A DNA stretch of 64,000 nucleotides from the NCBI RefSeq assembly GCF_009379765.1, contig NZ_WHTD01000006.1, positions 33,451-97,450 of the forward strand, given 5' to 3'. This document shows positions 52,458 to 62,202 of the stretch, piece after piece (positions within the stretch are counted from its first letter, which is position 1; the number at the start of each line of letters is the position of its first letter). A program made the translations under genes and the position numbers. The notes below the pieces were generated by a model. That model was not told where the DNA came from, searched no databases, and saw only the letters and a list, made by a program, of their open reading frames with translations. The stretch is from Actinophytocola sp. GTDB taxonomy: Bacteria > Actinomycetota > Actinomycetes > Mycobacteriales > Pseudonocardiaceae.

Positions 52458-53504
52458 ATGCAAACAAACGTGGCACGCACGATCCTGCTCACCGGCGCGT
52501 CCGGGGTGATCGGCCGGGCCGTCGCCGAGCAGCTTCGCCCGCACCGGGTGATCGGCCTGGTGCACAGCGACACCTCCCAGCCCGACGTGGCCGAGGTGCT
52601 GCGAAGCGACCTGGCCGAGCCCCGGCTCGGTCTGTCCCAATGGGACTGGGACCGGCTCGCCGACGAGGTCGACGCGATCGTCCACTCGGGAGCGTTGACC
52701 GAGTGGGGCCAGCCGTGGCCCCGCTACGAGGCGATCAACATCGGCGGCACCCGGCGGGTCATCGAGCTGGCCAGGGCGGCCGACGCGCCGGTGCACTACG
52801 TCAGCACGTGCTTCGTGCACGCCATCGAGCGCGACGAGCTGGCGAAGCTGGGACCGGACAACGTGGTCCGGCCCTACATCCGGTCCAAGTTGGACTCCGA
52901 GCGGCTGCTCCAGGACAGCGGGGTGGCCTGGAACATCCACCGGCCGACAAACCTGGTCGGCGACTCGCGCACCGGCGCGAGCAGCCAACCGCAGATCGTG
53001 CAGGCCATGTCCGACTGGTTCTGCCGGGGGAAGGCGCCGTTCTTCCCCGCCCACAAGGGAAACCTGGTCGACGTCATACCCCTGGACGTCACCGCCATCG
53101 CGATCGCCCGCGGGGTGCTGGCCGACGATCTCGGCCACATCCGCTGGCTCACCTACGGCGCCGACGCGATGACCGTCGCGCAGGCGCAGGAGATCCTGGT
53201 CGCGCACAGCGCGCGGAACTGGCGGGAGATCCCGCGGGTGCCGATCATCGACCCGCGGCTGCCGCTGCCGGTGCCGCTGGCCGACATCCCGGCCACCTCG
53301 CGGGCCTTCCTCAAGGTCCTGATCGACGTCAGCGAGGTGACCCACGCGTGCGGCGGCGTGCTGCCCACCTCGATGCGCGAGCTCGTCGAGGGGCTGGACG
53401 TCCCGATGCCGTCGGACCGCGACGCCTACCGGCGCAGCCTCACCTACTGGACGAACGTGCGGAACGCCGCGCGGCACAAGGCAACCATCAAGGAGGTCGC
53501 ATGA
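52458..53504 (+). CDS. Extended SDR / thioester-reductase-like protein
   Basis: 348 residues. Rossmann TILLTGASGVIGRAVAEQL, then YVSTCFVHAIERDE and the catalytic YIRSK (YxxxK) followed by WNIHRPTNLVG. The fold is that of the NAD-dependent epimerase/carboxyl-reductase group often found as R domains that release or reduce acyl thioesters. It starts 15 bases after the FAAL and overlaps the next SDR. Confidence 0.8.
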   Translation: MQTNVARTILLTGASGVIGRAVAEQLRPHRVIGLVHSDTSQPDVAEVLRSDLAEPRLGLSQWDWDRLADEVDAIVHSGALTEWGQPWPRYEAINIGGTRRVIELARAADAPVHYVSTCFVHAIERDELAKLGPDNVVRPYIRSKLDSERLLQDSGVAWNIHRPTNLVGDSRTGASSQPQIVQAMSDWFCRGKAPFFPAHKGNLVDVIPLDVTAIAIARGVLADDLGHIRWLTYGADAMTVAQAQEILVAHSARNWREIPRVPIIDPRLPLPVPLADIPATSRAFLKVLIDVSEVTHACGGVLPTSMRELVEGLDVPMPSDRDAYRRSLTYWTNVRNAARHKATIKEVA

Positions 53505-54421
53505 GCACCACCGACTGGACGCCGCCGGACCTGCGCGGGAAGGTCGCGCTGGTCACCGGCGCGAGCCGCGGCGTCGGCCGGGGCGTCGCGCGGGCGCTGG
53601 GCGAGGCGGGCGCGAAGGTCTACGTCACCGGCCGGAGCACCCGCGGCTCGGACACCACGGAGAACCTGCCCGGCACCGTCGACGACACCGCCGACGAGGT
53701 CACCACCCGCGGCGGCACCGGGGTCGCGGTCCGCTGCGACCACACGGTCGACGCGGACGTCGAGGCGCTGCTCGCGCGGATCACCGACGAGGACGGCCGG
53801 CTCGACCTGCTCGTCAACAACGCGTGGGCGGGCTACGAGCGCAGCGACGAGGAGCGGTTCGACGCGCCGTTCTGGAAGCAGCCGCAGTGGCGCTACGACC
53901 TGTTCGCCGCGTCGCTGCGCGGCCAGTTCGTGGCGAGCCGGCTCGCGGTTCCGCTGATGCTGCCGGACAAGAGCGGGCTCGTCGTCAACATCTCGTTCAC
54001 CGACGGCGAGGTCTACCTCGGCCAGGCCGCGTACGACATGTGCAAGACCGCGTCCGACCGGCTGGCCCTGGGCATGGGCCACGAGCTGCGCAAGCACGGC
54101 GTGGCCGCGGTCGCGCTGCACCCCGGGTTCGTGCGCACCGAGCGGGTCGAGGCGGCGTGGGACTTGCTCGGCGCCGGACCGGCCGAGGTCGTGCACTCGC
54201 CGGAGTACGTGGGCCGCGCGATCGCCTCACTCGCCGTGGACCCGGAGGTCATGTCGGTGTCCGGGCAGCGGCTCGCGGTCGGCGACCTCGCCGCGCGGTA
54301 CGGGTTCACCGACGTGGACGGCCGGCAGCCGCCGGCGTTCAAGCTGGAGGGTCGGATGACGCTGGCCGCCAGGATGGAGCGGCTCAACCGGGTCGTCGCG
54401 GCGGCAGGAGCCGGCAAATGA
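53501..54421 (+). CDS. Classical SDR oxidoreductase
   Basis: 306 residues. NADP loop KVALVTGASRGVGRGVARAL, NNAWAGY, active-site serine region VVNISFTDGE and catalytic YDMCK. Similar SDRs (CmrA) reduce the 3-oxo group formed by Pks13 in mycolic acid synthesis, an attractive role here. The C-terminal LAARMERLNRVVAAAG tail is helical. Overlaps both neighbours by 4 bases. Confidence 0.85.
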   Translation: MSTTDWTPPDLRGKVALVTGASRGVGRGVARALGEAGAKVYVTGRSTRGSDTTENLPGTVDDTADEVTTRGGTGVAVRCDHTVDADVEALLARITDEDGRLDLLVNNAWAGYERSDEERFDAPFWKQPQWRYDLFAASLRGQFVASRLAVPLMLPDKSGLVVNISFTDGEVYLGQAAYDMCKTASDRLALGMGHELRKHGVAAVALHPGFVRTERVEAAWDLLGAGPAEVVHSPEYVGRAIASLAVDPEVMSVSGQRLAVGDLAARYGFTDVDGRQPPAFKLEGRMTLAARMERLNRVVAAAGAGK

Positions 54422-55305
54422 CCAGTCAGATCGACTACCAGGGCGCCTCCGCCGAGGCGATCCAGAGCCACTACGACCGGGGCAACGACTTCTACGCGCT
54501 GTGGCTGGACCCGACCCGCAGCTACTCGTGCGCCCTGTGGCAGGGCCCGGACGACACGCTGCGGGCCGCGCAGGAGCGCAAGCTCGACCACCTCGCCACC
54601 GGCGCCCGCGTCCGCGGCGCCGGCCGGGTGCTCGACGTCGGCTGCGGCTGGGGCGGCATGATGCGCCGGCTCGTCGACACGCACGACGTGTCCGAAGTGG
54701 TCGGCCTGACACTCGCCAACGAGCAGGCCGCGCACATCGCGACGTTCGCCGACGCGCGCTACGACGTGCGGGTGCAGAACTGGGTCGACCACGCGCCCGG
54801 GGCCCGGGACGGCAAGGCACCCTACGACGCGATCGTCTCGATCGGCGCGTTCGAGCACTTCGCCGACTTCGGCCTCGCCCGCGCGGGCCGGGTCGCCGCG
54901 TACCGCCGGTTCTTCGACAGCTGCGCCGAATGGCTGCCACCGGGCGGGCGGCTCGCGCTGCAGACCAACGTCAAGGGCAACAACGTCAAGCTGGACCGCA
55001 AGACCGTGAAGGACCTGCTGTTCATCTGCGACCAGATCTTCCCCGAGTCCGAGCTGCCGTGGGTCTCGGAGATCTTCGAGGCGAGCGAGCGCAGGTTCGA
55101 CCTGGTGTCGGCCCGAAACGATGCCGACCACTACGCGCGCACGTGCCAGGAGTGGCACGACAACCTCGTGGCCAACCGGGCCGCGGCGGTGGCGATGGTC
55201 GGCGAGCAGCGGGTCGCGGACTACGAGCGGTACCTGCGCGCGTCGGTGGACGGGTTCCGCAACCGCCACCTCGGCCTGGTCCGGATCGTCTTCGAGCGCA
55301 CGTAA
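54418..55305 (+). CDS. Cyclopropane-fatty-acyl synthase family methyltransferase
   Basis: 295 residues. HYDRGNDFYALWLDPTRSYS and RVLDVGCGWGGMMRRLVD are the mycolic-acid CmaA/MmaA and CFA signatures; FEHFADFG supplies the bicarbonate/catalytic region. It transfers a methyl (or methylene) from SAM to a double bond in a lipid. With the desaturase this predicts a cyclopropane or methyl branch. Directly coupled to the SDR (ATGA). Confidence 0.9.
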   Translation: MTSQIDYQGASAEAIQSHYDRGNDFYALWLDPTRSYSCALWQGPDDTLRAAQERKLDHLATGARVRGAGRVLDVGCGWGGMMRRLVDTHDVSEVVGLTLANEQAAHIATFADARYDVRVQNWVDHAPGARDGKAPYDAIVSIGAFEHFADFGLARAGRVAAYRRFFDSCAEWLPPGGRLALQTNVKGNNVKLDRKTVKDLLFICDQIFPESELPWVSEIFEASERRFDLVSARNDADHYARTCQEWHDNLVANRAAAVAMVGEQRVADYERYLRASVDGFRNRHLGLVRIVFERT

Positions 55306-55339
55306 AGCCCACCACAACACAGCGAACCAGGGGACGGAC

Positions 55340-56725
55340 ATGGCGACCATCAGCTCGACGGGCACCTCGGCGCCCGCCGACGGCTCAGGGATCACACACT
55401 CGATCTACTGGCGGGACACCGAGGCGGTCGAGCCCGGACCGCCGCTGGCCGGCGACGTCCGGTGCGACGTCGGCATCATCGGCGGTGGCTACACCGGCAT
55501 GTGGACGGCCTACTTCCTCAAGCAGGCCGACCCGTCGCTGGACATCCACATCGTCGAGATGGACTACGCGGGGGCCGGCGCGTCCGGGCACGCCGACGGG
55601 TTCGTCACGCCAACGATCGGGCACAGCCTCGCCGGGCTGGTGCACGGCTTCGGCACCGAGCGCGCCAAGACCGCCTACGCGGTGGTCGGCCGCTCGATGC
55701 TGGAGCTGGACCGGTTCTGTCGCAAGCACGACGTGGACGCCGAGCTCGAGTCCACCGGCTACTTCTCGGTGGCCGCGTCGGAGGCGCAGCTGCGGCTGCT
55801 GCGGCGCGACGTCGACCTCGCCGAGAAGATCGGCGCCAAGAACTCGCTGCAGCTGCTGGGGCGGGCGGAGGCGCGGGAGCGGATCGGCTCGCCGGCCATC
55901 CACGGCGCGTTCAAGGTCGGCGGTGCGCTGCTCAACCCGCACCGGCTCGCCCGCGGCCTCGCCCGGGTGGTGCGGGGGATGGGCGTGCACATCCACGAGC
56001 GCACCACCGCGACCGGAGTGACCAAGGAGAACGGCCGGCACGTGATCACCACGCCCGGTGGCCGGGTGGTCGCCGACAAGCTCGTCCTCGGCACGGACGC
56101 CTACCAGCACCAGTTCTCCGGGTACAAGCACGGCGTCAAACCGGTGTGGAGCTATGCGGTGGTCACCGAGCCGCTCACCGAGGAGCAGCTCGCGCAGGTG
56201 CACTGGCCGGACCGGGAGGGCTTCGTCGAGTCGCGCAACTTCATCATCTTCGGCCGCTTCACCAAGGACAACCGGCTGCTGTTCGGCGGCGGGCCCGCGC
56301 CGTACTACTACGGCCGGGACATGGCCGAGGACAAGTACATGCGCCGGGACGCCTCGACCCAGTTCCTGCGGGACGCGCTCGTCCGGTACTTCCCCGCGTG
56401 GCGGGACGTGCGGATCGCCTACTCCTACGGCGGTTGCGTCGGCATGACGCGCGACTTCGTGCCGCATGTCGGCAACACCGACGACGGCGTGTACCACGCC
56501 TACGGCTACTGCGGCAACGGGATCGCGCTGACCCACACGGCCGGCAAGATCCTGCGCGACCTGATCCTGGGACGCGACTCCGCGTACTCGAACCTGCTGT
56601 TCGTGAACCGCAAGGAGCGCCGGTTCCCGGTGGAGCCGGTGTCGTGGATGGGTGCCCGCGCGCTGACCGCGCTGCTGTCCTTCCAGGACCGGCACCCGAA
56701 CCTCATCAAGAAGCAGCTGGTCTAG
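55340..56725 (+). CDS. FAD-dependent oxidoreductase, DAO family
   Basis: 461 residues. FAD loop DVGIIGGGYTGMWTAYFLKQ, GASGHADGFVTPTIGHSLAG and a C-terminal stretch GYCGNGIALTHTAGKILRDL that completes the FAD pocket, as in glycine/amine oxidases such as PuuB. It differs from the FAD-binding-4 family used for 10-methyl branching. An amine or amino-acid head group in the product is one reading; another is oxidation of the lipid. ATG 55340 has GGGGACGG upstream. Confidence 0.82.
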   Translation: MATISSTGTSAPADGSGITHSIYWRDTEAVEPGPPLAGDVRCDVGIIGGGYTGMWTAYFLKQADPSLDIHIVEMDYAGAGASGHADGFVTPTIGHSLAGLVHGFGTERAKTAYAVVGRSMLELDRFCRKHDVDAELESTGYFSVAASEAQLRLLRRDVDLAEKIGAKNSLQLLGRAEARERIGSPAIHGAFKVGGALLNPHRLARGLARVVRGMGVHIHERTTATGVTKENGRHVITTPGGRVVADKLVLGTDAYQHQFSGYKHGVKPVWSYAVVTEPLTEEQLAQVHWPDREGFVESRNFIIFGRFTKDNRLLFGGGPAPYYYGRDMAEDKYMRRDASTQFLRDALVRYFPAWRDVRIAYSYGGCVGMTRDFVPHVGNTDDGVYHAYGYCGNGIALTHTAGKILRDLILGRDSAYSNLLFVNRKERRFPVEPVSWMGARALTALLSFQDRHPNLIKKQLV

Positions 56726-56746
56726 TTCTCTGTGGACGGAGTGGTG

Positions 56747-59700
56747 ATGAGCGCGCACGAGGGACCCTTTGCCAGCGGATTGACCGACCTGTCCGATCGG
56801 GACCGGGAGCGGCGCGTGACCGACCTGGTGTGCGCCACCACCGCCGAGCTTCTCGGCTGGGAGGCCGGTTCGGTCGACCAGGACAAGCCCTACCAGGAGT
56901 ACGGCTACAACTCGATGGCCGCGGTCGAGCTGAGCCGGCTGCTGTCCGTCGCAACAGGACTCGAGCTGCCGCTGACGCTGCTGTTCGACTGCCCGACGCC
57001 CGCGGCCGTCGCCGCGCACCTGCTGTCCTCGCTGGGGCTGCGCACCGAGGCGGATGCCGTCGCGGACGTCGACGGGCCGGCGGCCGTGGCCGACGAGCCG
57101 ATGGCGATCGTCGGGATGGCCTGCCGGTACCCCGGTGGGGTGACCTCGCCCGACGCGCTGTGGGAGCTGGTCGACGCCGGCCGGGACGCGGTGTCCGCGT
57201 TCCCCGGCGACCGCGGCTGGGATCTGCCGGCACTGTTCGCCTCGGACGGTCCGGGAACGTCGGTCGCCCGCGCCGGTGGGTTCCTCGACGACGTCGCCGG
57301 GTTCGACGCGGACTTCTTCGGGGTCTCGCCGCGGGAGGCGGTCGCGATCGACCCGCAGCAGCGGCTGCTGCTGGAGACGGCGTGGGAGTCGGTGGAGTAC
57401 GCCGGGATCGACCCGACCTCGTTGCGTGGCACGGCGACCGGGGTGTTCGTCGGGGTGAGCACGGCGGAGTACGCGTGGCTCGCCCGGTCCGGCCCGGTGT
57501 CGCTGGAGGGGTACTGGGGGCTCGGCACGGCCGGCTCGGTGGCGTCCGGGCGGATCGCGTACAAGCTCGGTCTCGAGGGGCCGGCGCTGACCATCGACAC
57601 GGCGTGCTCGTCGTCGCTCGTCGCGTTGCACCTTGCCGGGCAGTCGTTGCGCCGCGGGGAATGCTCACTCGCGTTGGTGGGCGGGGTCGCGGTGCTGGCG
57701 ACACCGACGATGTTCGTGGAGTTCTCCCGGCAGGGCGGGCTCGCCGCGGACGGCCGGTGCAAGTCGTTCTCCGCGGCCGCGGACGGCACCGGGTGGGCCG
57801 AGGGCGTCGGCATGGTGCTGGTGGAGCGGCTGTCCGACGCCGAGCGTCTGGGGCACCTGGTGCTGGCGGTGGTGCGCGGTTCGGCGGTGAACCAGGACGG
57901 TGCGTCGAACGGGTTGACGGCGCCGAACGGGCCGTCGCAGCAGCGGGTGATCCGGGCCGCGCTGGCCGATGCCGGGTTGCGACCGTCCGATGTGGACGTG
58001 GTGGAGGCGCACGGCACCGGTACCACCTTGGGCGACCCGATCGAGGCGCAGGCGATCATCGCCGCCTACGGGCAGCGCCGCGACCGCCCGCTGTGGCTCG
58101 GGTCGCTGAAGTCCAACATCGGGCACGCGCAGGCCGCGGCCGGGGTCGGCGGGATCATCAAGATGGTGCAGGCGATGCGGTACTCGCGGCTGCCGGCGAC
58201 CCTGCACGTGGACGAGCCGACGCCGAAGGTCGACTGGTCGGCCGGGTCGGTTTCGCTGCTGACCAGTGCGGTGCCGTGGGAGCCCGGTGACTCGCCGAGG
58301 CGGGCGGCGGTGTCGGCGTTCGGCATCGGCGGGACGAACGCGCACGTGGTCCTGGAGGAGCCGCCCGCGGCCGTACTGCCGTCCGTTGTGGACGGCCCGG
58401 CGGCGTGGCCGCTGAGCGCGAGGTCCGCCGCCGCGCTGCGGGCGCAGGCCGCCGCGCTGCGCGGACTCACCGACCCGTCACCGGTGCTCGTCGGGCACGC
58501 GCTCGCGGTGAGCCGGGCCCGGTTCCCGCACCGGGCCGTCGTGATGGGGGAGTCGGCGCAGGAGTTGCTGGCCGGCCTGGCCTCCCTCGCGGCCGGCGAC
58601 CTTCCGGCCAACGCGGTGCGCGGCGTCGCCGGCCGGCCGGGCCGGCTGGCGGTCCTGTTCACCGGCCAGGGCAGCCAACGCGCCGGCGCAGGCCGCGCGC
58701 TGGCCCGGCGGTACCCGGTCTTCGCCGAGGCGCTCGACGCGGTGTGCGCCTGCCTCGACCCGAGGCTGGACGTGTCGCTGCGCGAGGTGATGTTCGGCGA
58801 GTCCGAGCTGCTGCACCAGACCCGCTACACCCAGGCGGCGCTGTTCGCCTTGGAGGTGGCGCTCTACCGGCTGGTGGAGTCGTGGGGCGTGCGGCCGGAC
58901 TTCCTGATGGGCCACTCGATCGGTGAGCTCGCCGCCGCGCATGTGGCCGGCGTGCTGTCCCTGCCCGATGCCTGCGCCCTGGTCGCGGCCCGCGGCACGT
59001 TGATGGGAAACCTGCCGCAGGGTGGTGCGATGGCCGCCGTGGAGGCCACCGAGGCCGAGGTCCTGCCGGAGCTGGCCGCCGGTGTGTCGATCGCCGCGAT
59101 CAACGGCCCGACGTCGGTGGTCCTGTCCGGTGTGGAGGCACGGGTCCTGGCCATCGCCGCGAGCTGGAAGTCCCGGGGCCGCCGGACGAAGCGACTGCGG
59201 GTCAGCCACGCCTTCCACTCCCCATTGATCGACCCGATGCTGGCGGAGTTCGCCAGGGTGGCTGCCGGGCTGCACTACGCCGAGCCGGCGATCCCGATCG
59301 TCTCCAACGTGACCGGTGCGCTGGCCGGCCCCGAGCTGCGCACGCCGGAGTACTGGGTCCGGCACGCCCGGGACGCGGTCCGGTTCGTCGACGGCGTCCG
59401 CGCCCTGCACGAGGCCGGCGCCACCGCCTACCTGGAGCTGGGCCCGAACGCCGCGCTGACCACTATGGCCCGCGACTGCCTGCCGCCCGGCGCCGCCCTG
59501 GTGTCGGCCCTGCGCGGCCACCGCCCAGAACCGATGTCGCTGGTCACCGCCATGGCGGAGCTGCACGTCCGCGGTCTCGATCCGGACTGGCCGGCGGTGC
59601 TGGGTGTCGCCCCGCAGGTCGCGCCGGTGCCGCTGCCCACCTATGCCTTCCAGCGCGACCACTACTGGGTGCCGTCCTCGGGTGCGCCGGTGCGGCCGGC

Positions 59701-60814
59701 CGAGCCCGCGGCTGACTCCGTGTCTGTGTCCATGTCGGAGTCCGCGCCGAAGCCCGGGTCGTTGCTGGACCTCGTGCGCACCCAGGCGGCCGCCGTGCTC
59801 GGGCACTCCGATGTGGACAAGATCGATCCGGCGCGCTCCTTGCTGGAGCTGGGTATCGACTCGATCGGTGGGGCGGAGCTGCACCGCCGGCTGGCCGACG
59901 CCGCCGGCGCGGACCTGCCGCCGACGCTGCTGATCGACCACACCACCGCGGCCGCCGTCGCCGCCGCGCTGGGCGAGCTCGGGGAGCCGGCGGCGCCGGC
60001 GGCCGCGGTGGTGCTCGGCACGCTGACCCAGCTGGTCCGGCAGGCGCACGAGCAAGGCGCACTCCCGGACGCGGTTCCCGTGCTGGCGAACGCGTCCCGG
60101 TTCCGGCAGGCGTTCACCGCGGCGGACCACGTCGAGGCGCAGTCCGTGCTCGTGTCCAACGGCGCGGCCGAGCCGACGTTGATCTGCGTCCCGTCGTTCC
60201 TGGCCGGGTCCGGGCCGCACCAGTTCGCCAGGTTCGGCACGGCGTTCCGGCGGCGCAGGCGGATCGCGGCGCTCACCCTGCCCGGTTTCGGCGCGGACCC
60301 GCGGCTGCCGGCGTCGTGGGCGGTGGCGGTCGAGGCACTGGCGTCGGCCACGAAGCTGGCCGCCATGGGTGGGCCGGTCGTGCTGGTCGGGTACTCGATC
60401 GGCGGGGTCGTGGCGCACGCGGTCGCCGCCGAGCTGGCCGGCGCCGGGCAGCCGCCCGACGGGGTGGTCCTGATCGACACGTTCGAGCCGGCCGCCGAGG
60501 ACCGTGCGGGCACCTTCGGCTGGGCGATGGGCCAGATCATCGACCGGGACCACGAGTTCGTCGTGATCAACGACGCCAACGTCCTGGCGATGGGGGCGTA
60601 CCTGCGCATCTTCGACGACTGGCGGCTCGCCGAACCGCCCGCGCCGTCGTTGCTCCTGGCGGCCGACCGGCCGAACGCGGGCCGCCATGCCGCGAACTGG
60701 CGCATGTGGCAGGCCGCCGACCAGGTGACCGAGGTGCCCGGCGACCACTTCTCCGTGCTGGAGCAGGACGCGGCCACCTCGGCACGGGCCGTGGAGGACT
60801 GGCTGGACCGCTGA
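56747..60814 (+). CDS. Type I PKS, ACP-KS-AT-ACP-TE (Pks13-like order)
   Basis: 1355 residues from ATG 56747 (GGAG 6 bases upstream). Counting from that start: ACP1 about 20-95 (Ser56 in YGYNSM), KS about 115-535 (Cys287 in DTACSSS; His422 in EAHGTGT; His460 in SNIGH), AT about 630-925 (Ser724 in GHSIGE, HAFH 821-824 predicting malonyl-CoA), ACP2 about 1005-1080 (Ser1039 in GIDSIG), TE about 1140-1355 (Ser1217 in GYSIGG, Asp1244, His1334 in GDHF). No KR, DH or ER, so a 3-oxo product is expected, reduced in trans by an SDR. The order is that of mycobacterial Pks13, shorter by about 380 residues. Ends at a perfect hairpin. Confidence 0.93.
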   Translation: MSAHEGPFASGLTDLSDRDRERRVTDLVCATTAELLGWEAGSVDQDKPYQEYGYNSMAAVELSRLLSVATGLELPLTLLFDCPTPAAVAAHLLSSLGLRTEADAVADVDGPAAVADEPMAIVGMACRYPGGVTSPDALWELVDAGRDAVSAFPGDRGWDLPALFASDGPGTSVARAGGFLDDVAGFDADFFGVSPREAVAIDPQQRLLLETAWESVEYAGIDPTSLRGTATGVFVGVSTAEYAWLARSGPVSLEGYWGLGTAGSVASGRIAYKLGLEGPALTIDTACSSSLVALHLAGQSLRRGECSLALVGGVAVLATPTMFVEFSRQGGLAADGRCKSFSAAADGTGWAEGVGMVLVERLSDAERLGHLVLAVVRGSAVNQDGASNGLTAPNGPSQQRVIRAALADAGLRPSDVDVVEAHGTGTTLGDPIEAQAIIAAYGQRRDRPLWLGSLKSNIGHAQAAAGVGGIIKMVQAMRYSRLPATLHVDEPTPKVDWSAGSVSLLTSAVPWEPGDSPRRAAVSAFGIGGTNAHVVLEEPPAAVLPSVVDGPAAWPLSARSAAALRAQAAALRGLTDPSPVLVGHALAVSRARFPHRAVVMGESAQELLAGLASLAAGDLPANAVRGVAGRPGRLAVLFTGQGSQRAGAGRALARRYPVFAEALDAVCACLDPRLDVSLREVMFGESELLHQTRYTQAALFALEVALYRLVESWGVRPDFLMGHSIGELAAAHVAGVLSLPDACALVAARGTLMGNLPQGGAMAAVEATEAEVLPELAAGVSIAAINGPTSVVLSGVEARVLAIAASWKSRGRRTKRLRVSHAFHSPLIDPMLAEFARVAAGLHYAEPAIPIVSNVTGALAGPELRTPEYWVRHARDAVRFVDGVRALHEAGATAYLELGPNAALTTMARDCLPPGAALVSALRGHRPEPMSLVTAMAELHVRGLDPDWPAVLGVAPQVAPVPLPTYAFQRDHYWVPSSGAPVRPAEPAADSVSVSMSESAPKPGSLLDLVRTQAAAVLGHSDVDKIDPARSLLELGIDSIGGAELHRRLADAAGADLPPTLLIDHTTAAAVAAALGELGEPAAPAAAVVLGTLTQLVRQAHEQGALPDAVPVLANASRFRQAFTAADHVEAQSVLVSNGAAEPTLICVPSFLAGSGPHQFARFGTAFRRRRRIAALTLPGFGADPRLPASWAVAVEALASATKLAAMGGPVVLVGYSIGGVVAHAVAAELAGAGQPPDGVVLIDTFEPAAEDRAGTFGWAMGQIIDRDHEFVVINDANVLAMGAYLRIFDDWRLAEPPAPSLLLAADRPNAGRHAANWRMWQAADQVTEVPGDHFSVLEQDAATSARAVEDWLDR

Positions 60815-60834
60815 GCCCGCGGCGGGCTCAGCGG
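60808..60834. terminator. Palindrome between PKS and anti-sigma genes
   Basis: CCGCTGAGCCCGC (60808-60820) and its perfect complement (60822-60834) around a single G. The PKS stop codon lies within the left arm; the anti-sigma gene converges at 60841. Probable bidirectional terminator. Confidence 0.85.
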
Positions 60835-60840
60835 GTCTGG

Positions 60841-61518
60841 TCAGAGCGGGACCGTGACCATCGTGTCGCCGTCGGTGGTGACCACCCGGACCGACTCGAC
60901 CTCCGCGGGGTCGACGAGCGCGGCGCCGTCCAGCGGGGTGCCCTCATGCTCGCCGGTCGCGGACACCTTCCAGCTGCCCGCCAGCACCGGGTCTCCGTCG
61001 CGCGGCACCACGAACAGCTCGCAGTCGAGGCCCTTCGGGAGGCCGCTCACGTCGGCGTGCACCGTGACCCAGCCGGCCTTCGGGACCATCGTCACGGCCA
61101 TCGTCGCGCCGGTGCCCGAGTCGGTGACCTTCTCGGTGACGGCGTTCGCCGGCAGCGCGGCGACCTGGTCGGGTGCCGTCTGCCGGCCGATCAGGACCCC
61201 GCCGCCGAGCGCGATCGCCACGGCGACCGCCGCGGCCACGAGGATCAGCGGCGACCGCCGCCGGATCTCCGGTGGCGCGTCGCCACGGGCGCGGCGCAGG
61301 GTCTTCTGCAGCAGGATGTCGTCGGCGGGCGGGCCGTCGAGGAACGCCTCCGGCGGCACCTGGTCCAGCGACACCCGCAGGTTCCCGATCTCCTGGACCT
61401 CGCGCTGGCATTCGGCGCAGCCGGCAACGTGCGCGTGCACCACGCTCTGCTCGGCCGGGTCGAGCGCGCCGAGTGCGTACGCCACGAGCTGGGGACCGTC
61501 GTGCTCGACGGAGTTCAT
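60841..61518 (-). CDS. Zinc-containing anti-sigma factor, RskA-like
   Basis: 225 residues. N-terminal anti-sigma domain with HAHVAGCAECQREVQE, the HxxxCxxC zinc motif; one membrane helix (PLILVAAAVAVAIALGGGVL) and an extracellular RskA domain with ATMAVTMVPKAGWVTVHADV. Holds its sigma factor at the membrane. ATG 61518 overlaps the sigma stop (ATGA). Confidence 0.9.
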   Translation of the reverse strand: MNSVEHDGPQLVAYALGALDPAEQSVVHAHVAGCAECQREVQEIGNLRVSLDQVPPEAFLDGPPADDILLQKTLRRARGDAPPEIRRRSPLILVAAAVAVAIALGGGVLIGRQTAPDQVAALPANAVTEKVTDSGTGATMAVTMVPKAGWVTVHADVSGLPKGLDCELFVVPRDGDPVLAGSWKVSATGEHEGTPLDGAALVDPAEVESVRVVTTDGDTMVTVPL

Positions 61519-62069
61519 CGCGCACCTCCCCGCGGCCCGCCCAGCGTCGCCCGCAACGCGCGGACGGCGTGAAACGTCCTCGATTTCACCGTACCCGGGG
61601 CGATCCGCAGCGCGGCGGCCGTCTCGTTGACCGTGCGCCCGCGGTAGTACAGCTCGACCAGCACCGCGCGATGGTCGGGAGAGAGGTGTTCCAGGGCGCC
61701 GAGCACGGTGATCGTGTCGACCACCTCGTCCGCGTGATCACGCTGCGATGTCGGCACGTCCACCTGTTGATTGACCTCGGCGGGGCGAACGGCCTTCGCT
61801 CGTGCGCGGTCGGTGATGATGTTGCGGGCCACCGTGAGCAGCCAACCACGCACCGAGCCTGTGCCGTGCTCGAGGTCGTCGGCGTGCTTCCAGGCGCGCA
61901 GCAGCGTCTCCTGCACGACGTCCTCGGCGGCGGCGCGGTCGCCGGTGAGCCGTACGGCGTAGGCCAGCAGGCTCCGGCCGTGCTCCTCGTAGAGCGAGCG
62001 GATCAGGTCCTCGCCGGGCACCCGTCGCGCTCGCCGCGACTTCCTGCCTGGGATTACCACGCCTGCCAT
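61515..62069 (-). CDS. ECF sigma factor, SigK/SigL type
   Basis: 184 residues from ATG 62069. Region 2 (SLYEEHGRSLLAYAVRLTGD, AEDVVQETLLRAWKHADDLE) and region 4 (YYRGRTVNETAAALRIAPGT) are complete. ATG 62084 would add five residues; the site GGGGCAGG fits 62069. With the downstream anti-sigma gene this forms a standard RskA-type pair. A target among the neighbouring PKS genes cannot be shown. Confidence 0.88.
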   Translation of the reverse strand: MAGVVIPGRKSRRARRVPGEDLIRSLYEEHGRSLLAYAVRLTGDRAAAEDVVQETLLRAWKHADDLEHGTGSVRGWLLTVARNIITDRARAKAVRPAEVNQQVDVPTSQRDHADEVVDTITVLGALEHLSPDHRAVLVELYYRGRTVNETAAALRIAPGTVKSRTFHAVRALRATLGGPRGGAR

Positions 62070-62202
62070 CACCTGCCCCGACATCGGTTTTCGAGGTTGC
62101 ACCACAACCGCCCGGGTGAGCCAGGCAGGGCTTCGCTCGACGAGGAGGGTACTGGACAGGGGCGCGGTCACAATCACCACACGAGTGGATCGCGTGAACG
62201 GT

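Noticed and set aside
55462..58290. 942-codon plus-strand frame spanning the flavoenzyme and PKS
   Set aside because: Arg/Ala/Gly-rich third-frame shadow; both genes are intact in other frames.
15868..62069. Three sigma/anti-sigma pairs as one duplicated family
   Set aside because: The partners differ (two without zinc motifs, one RskA-like) and the sigma proteins belong to different ECF types; no recent duplication.
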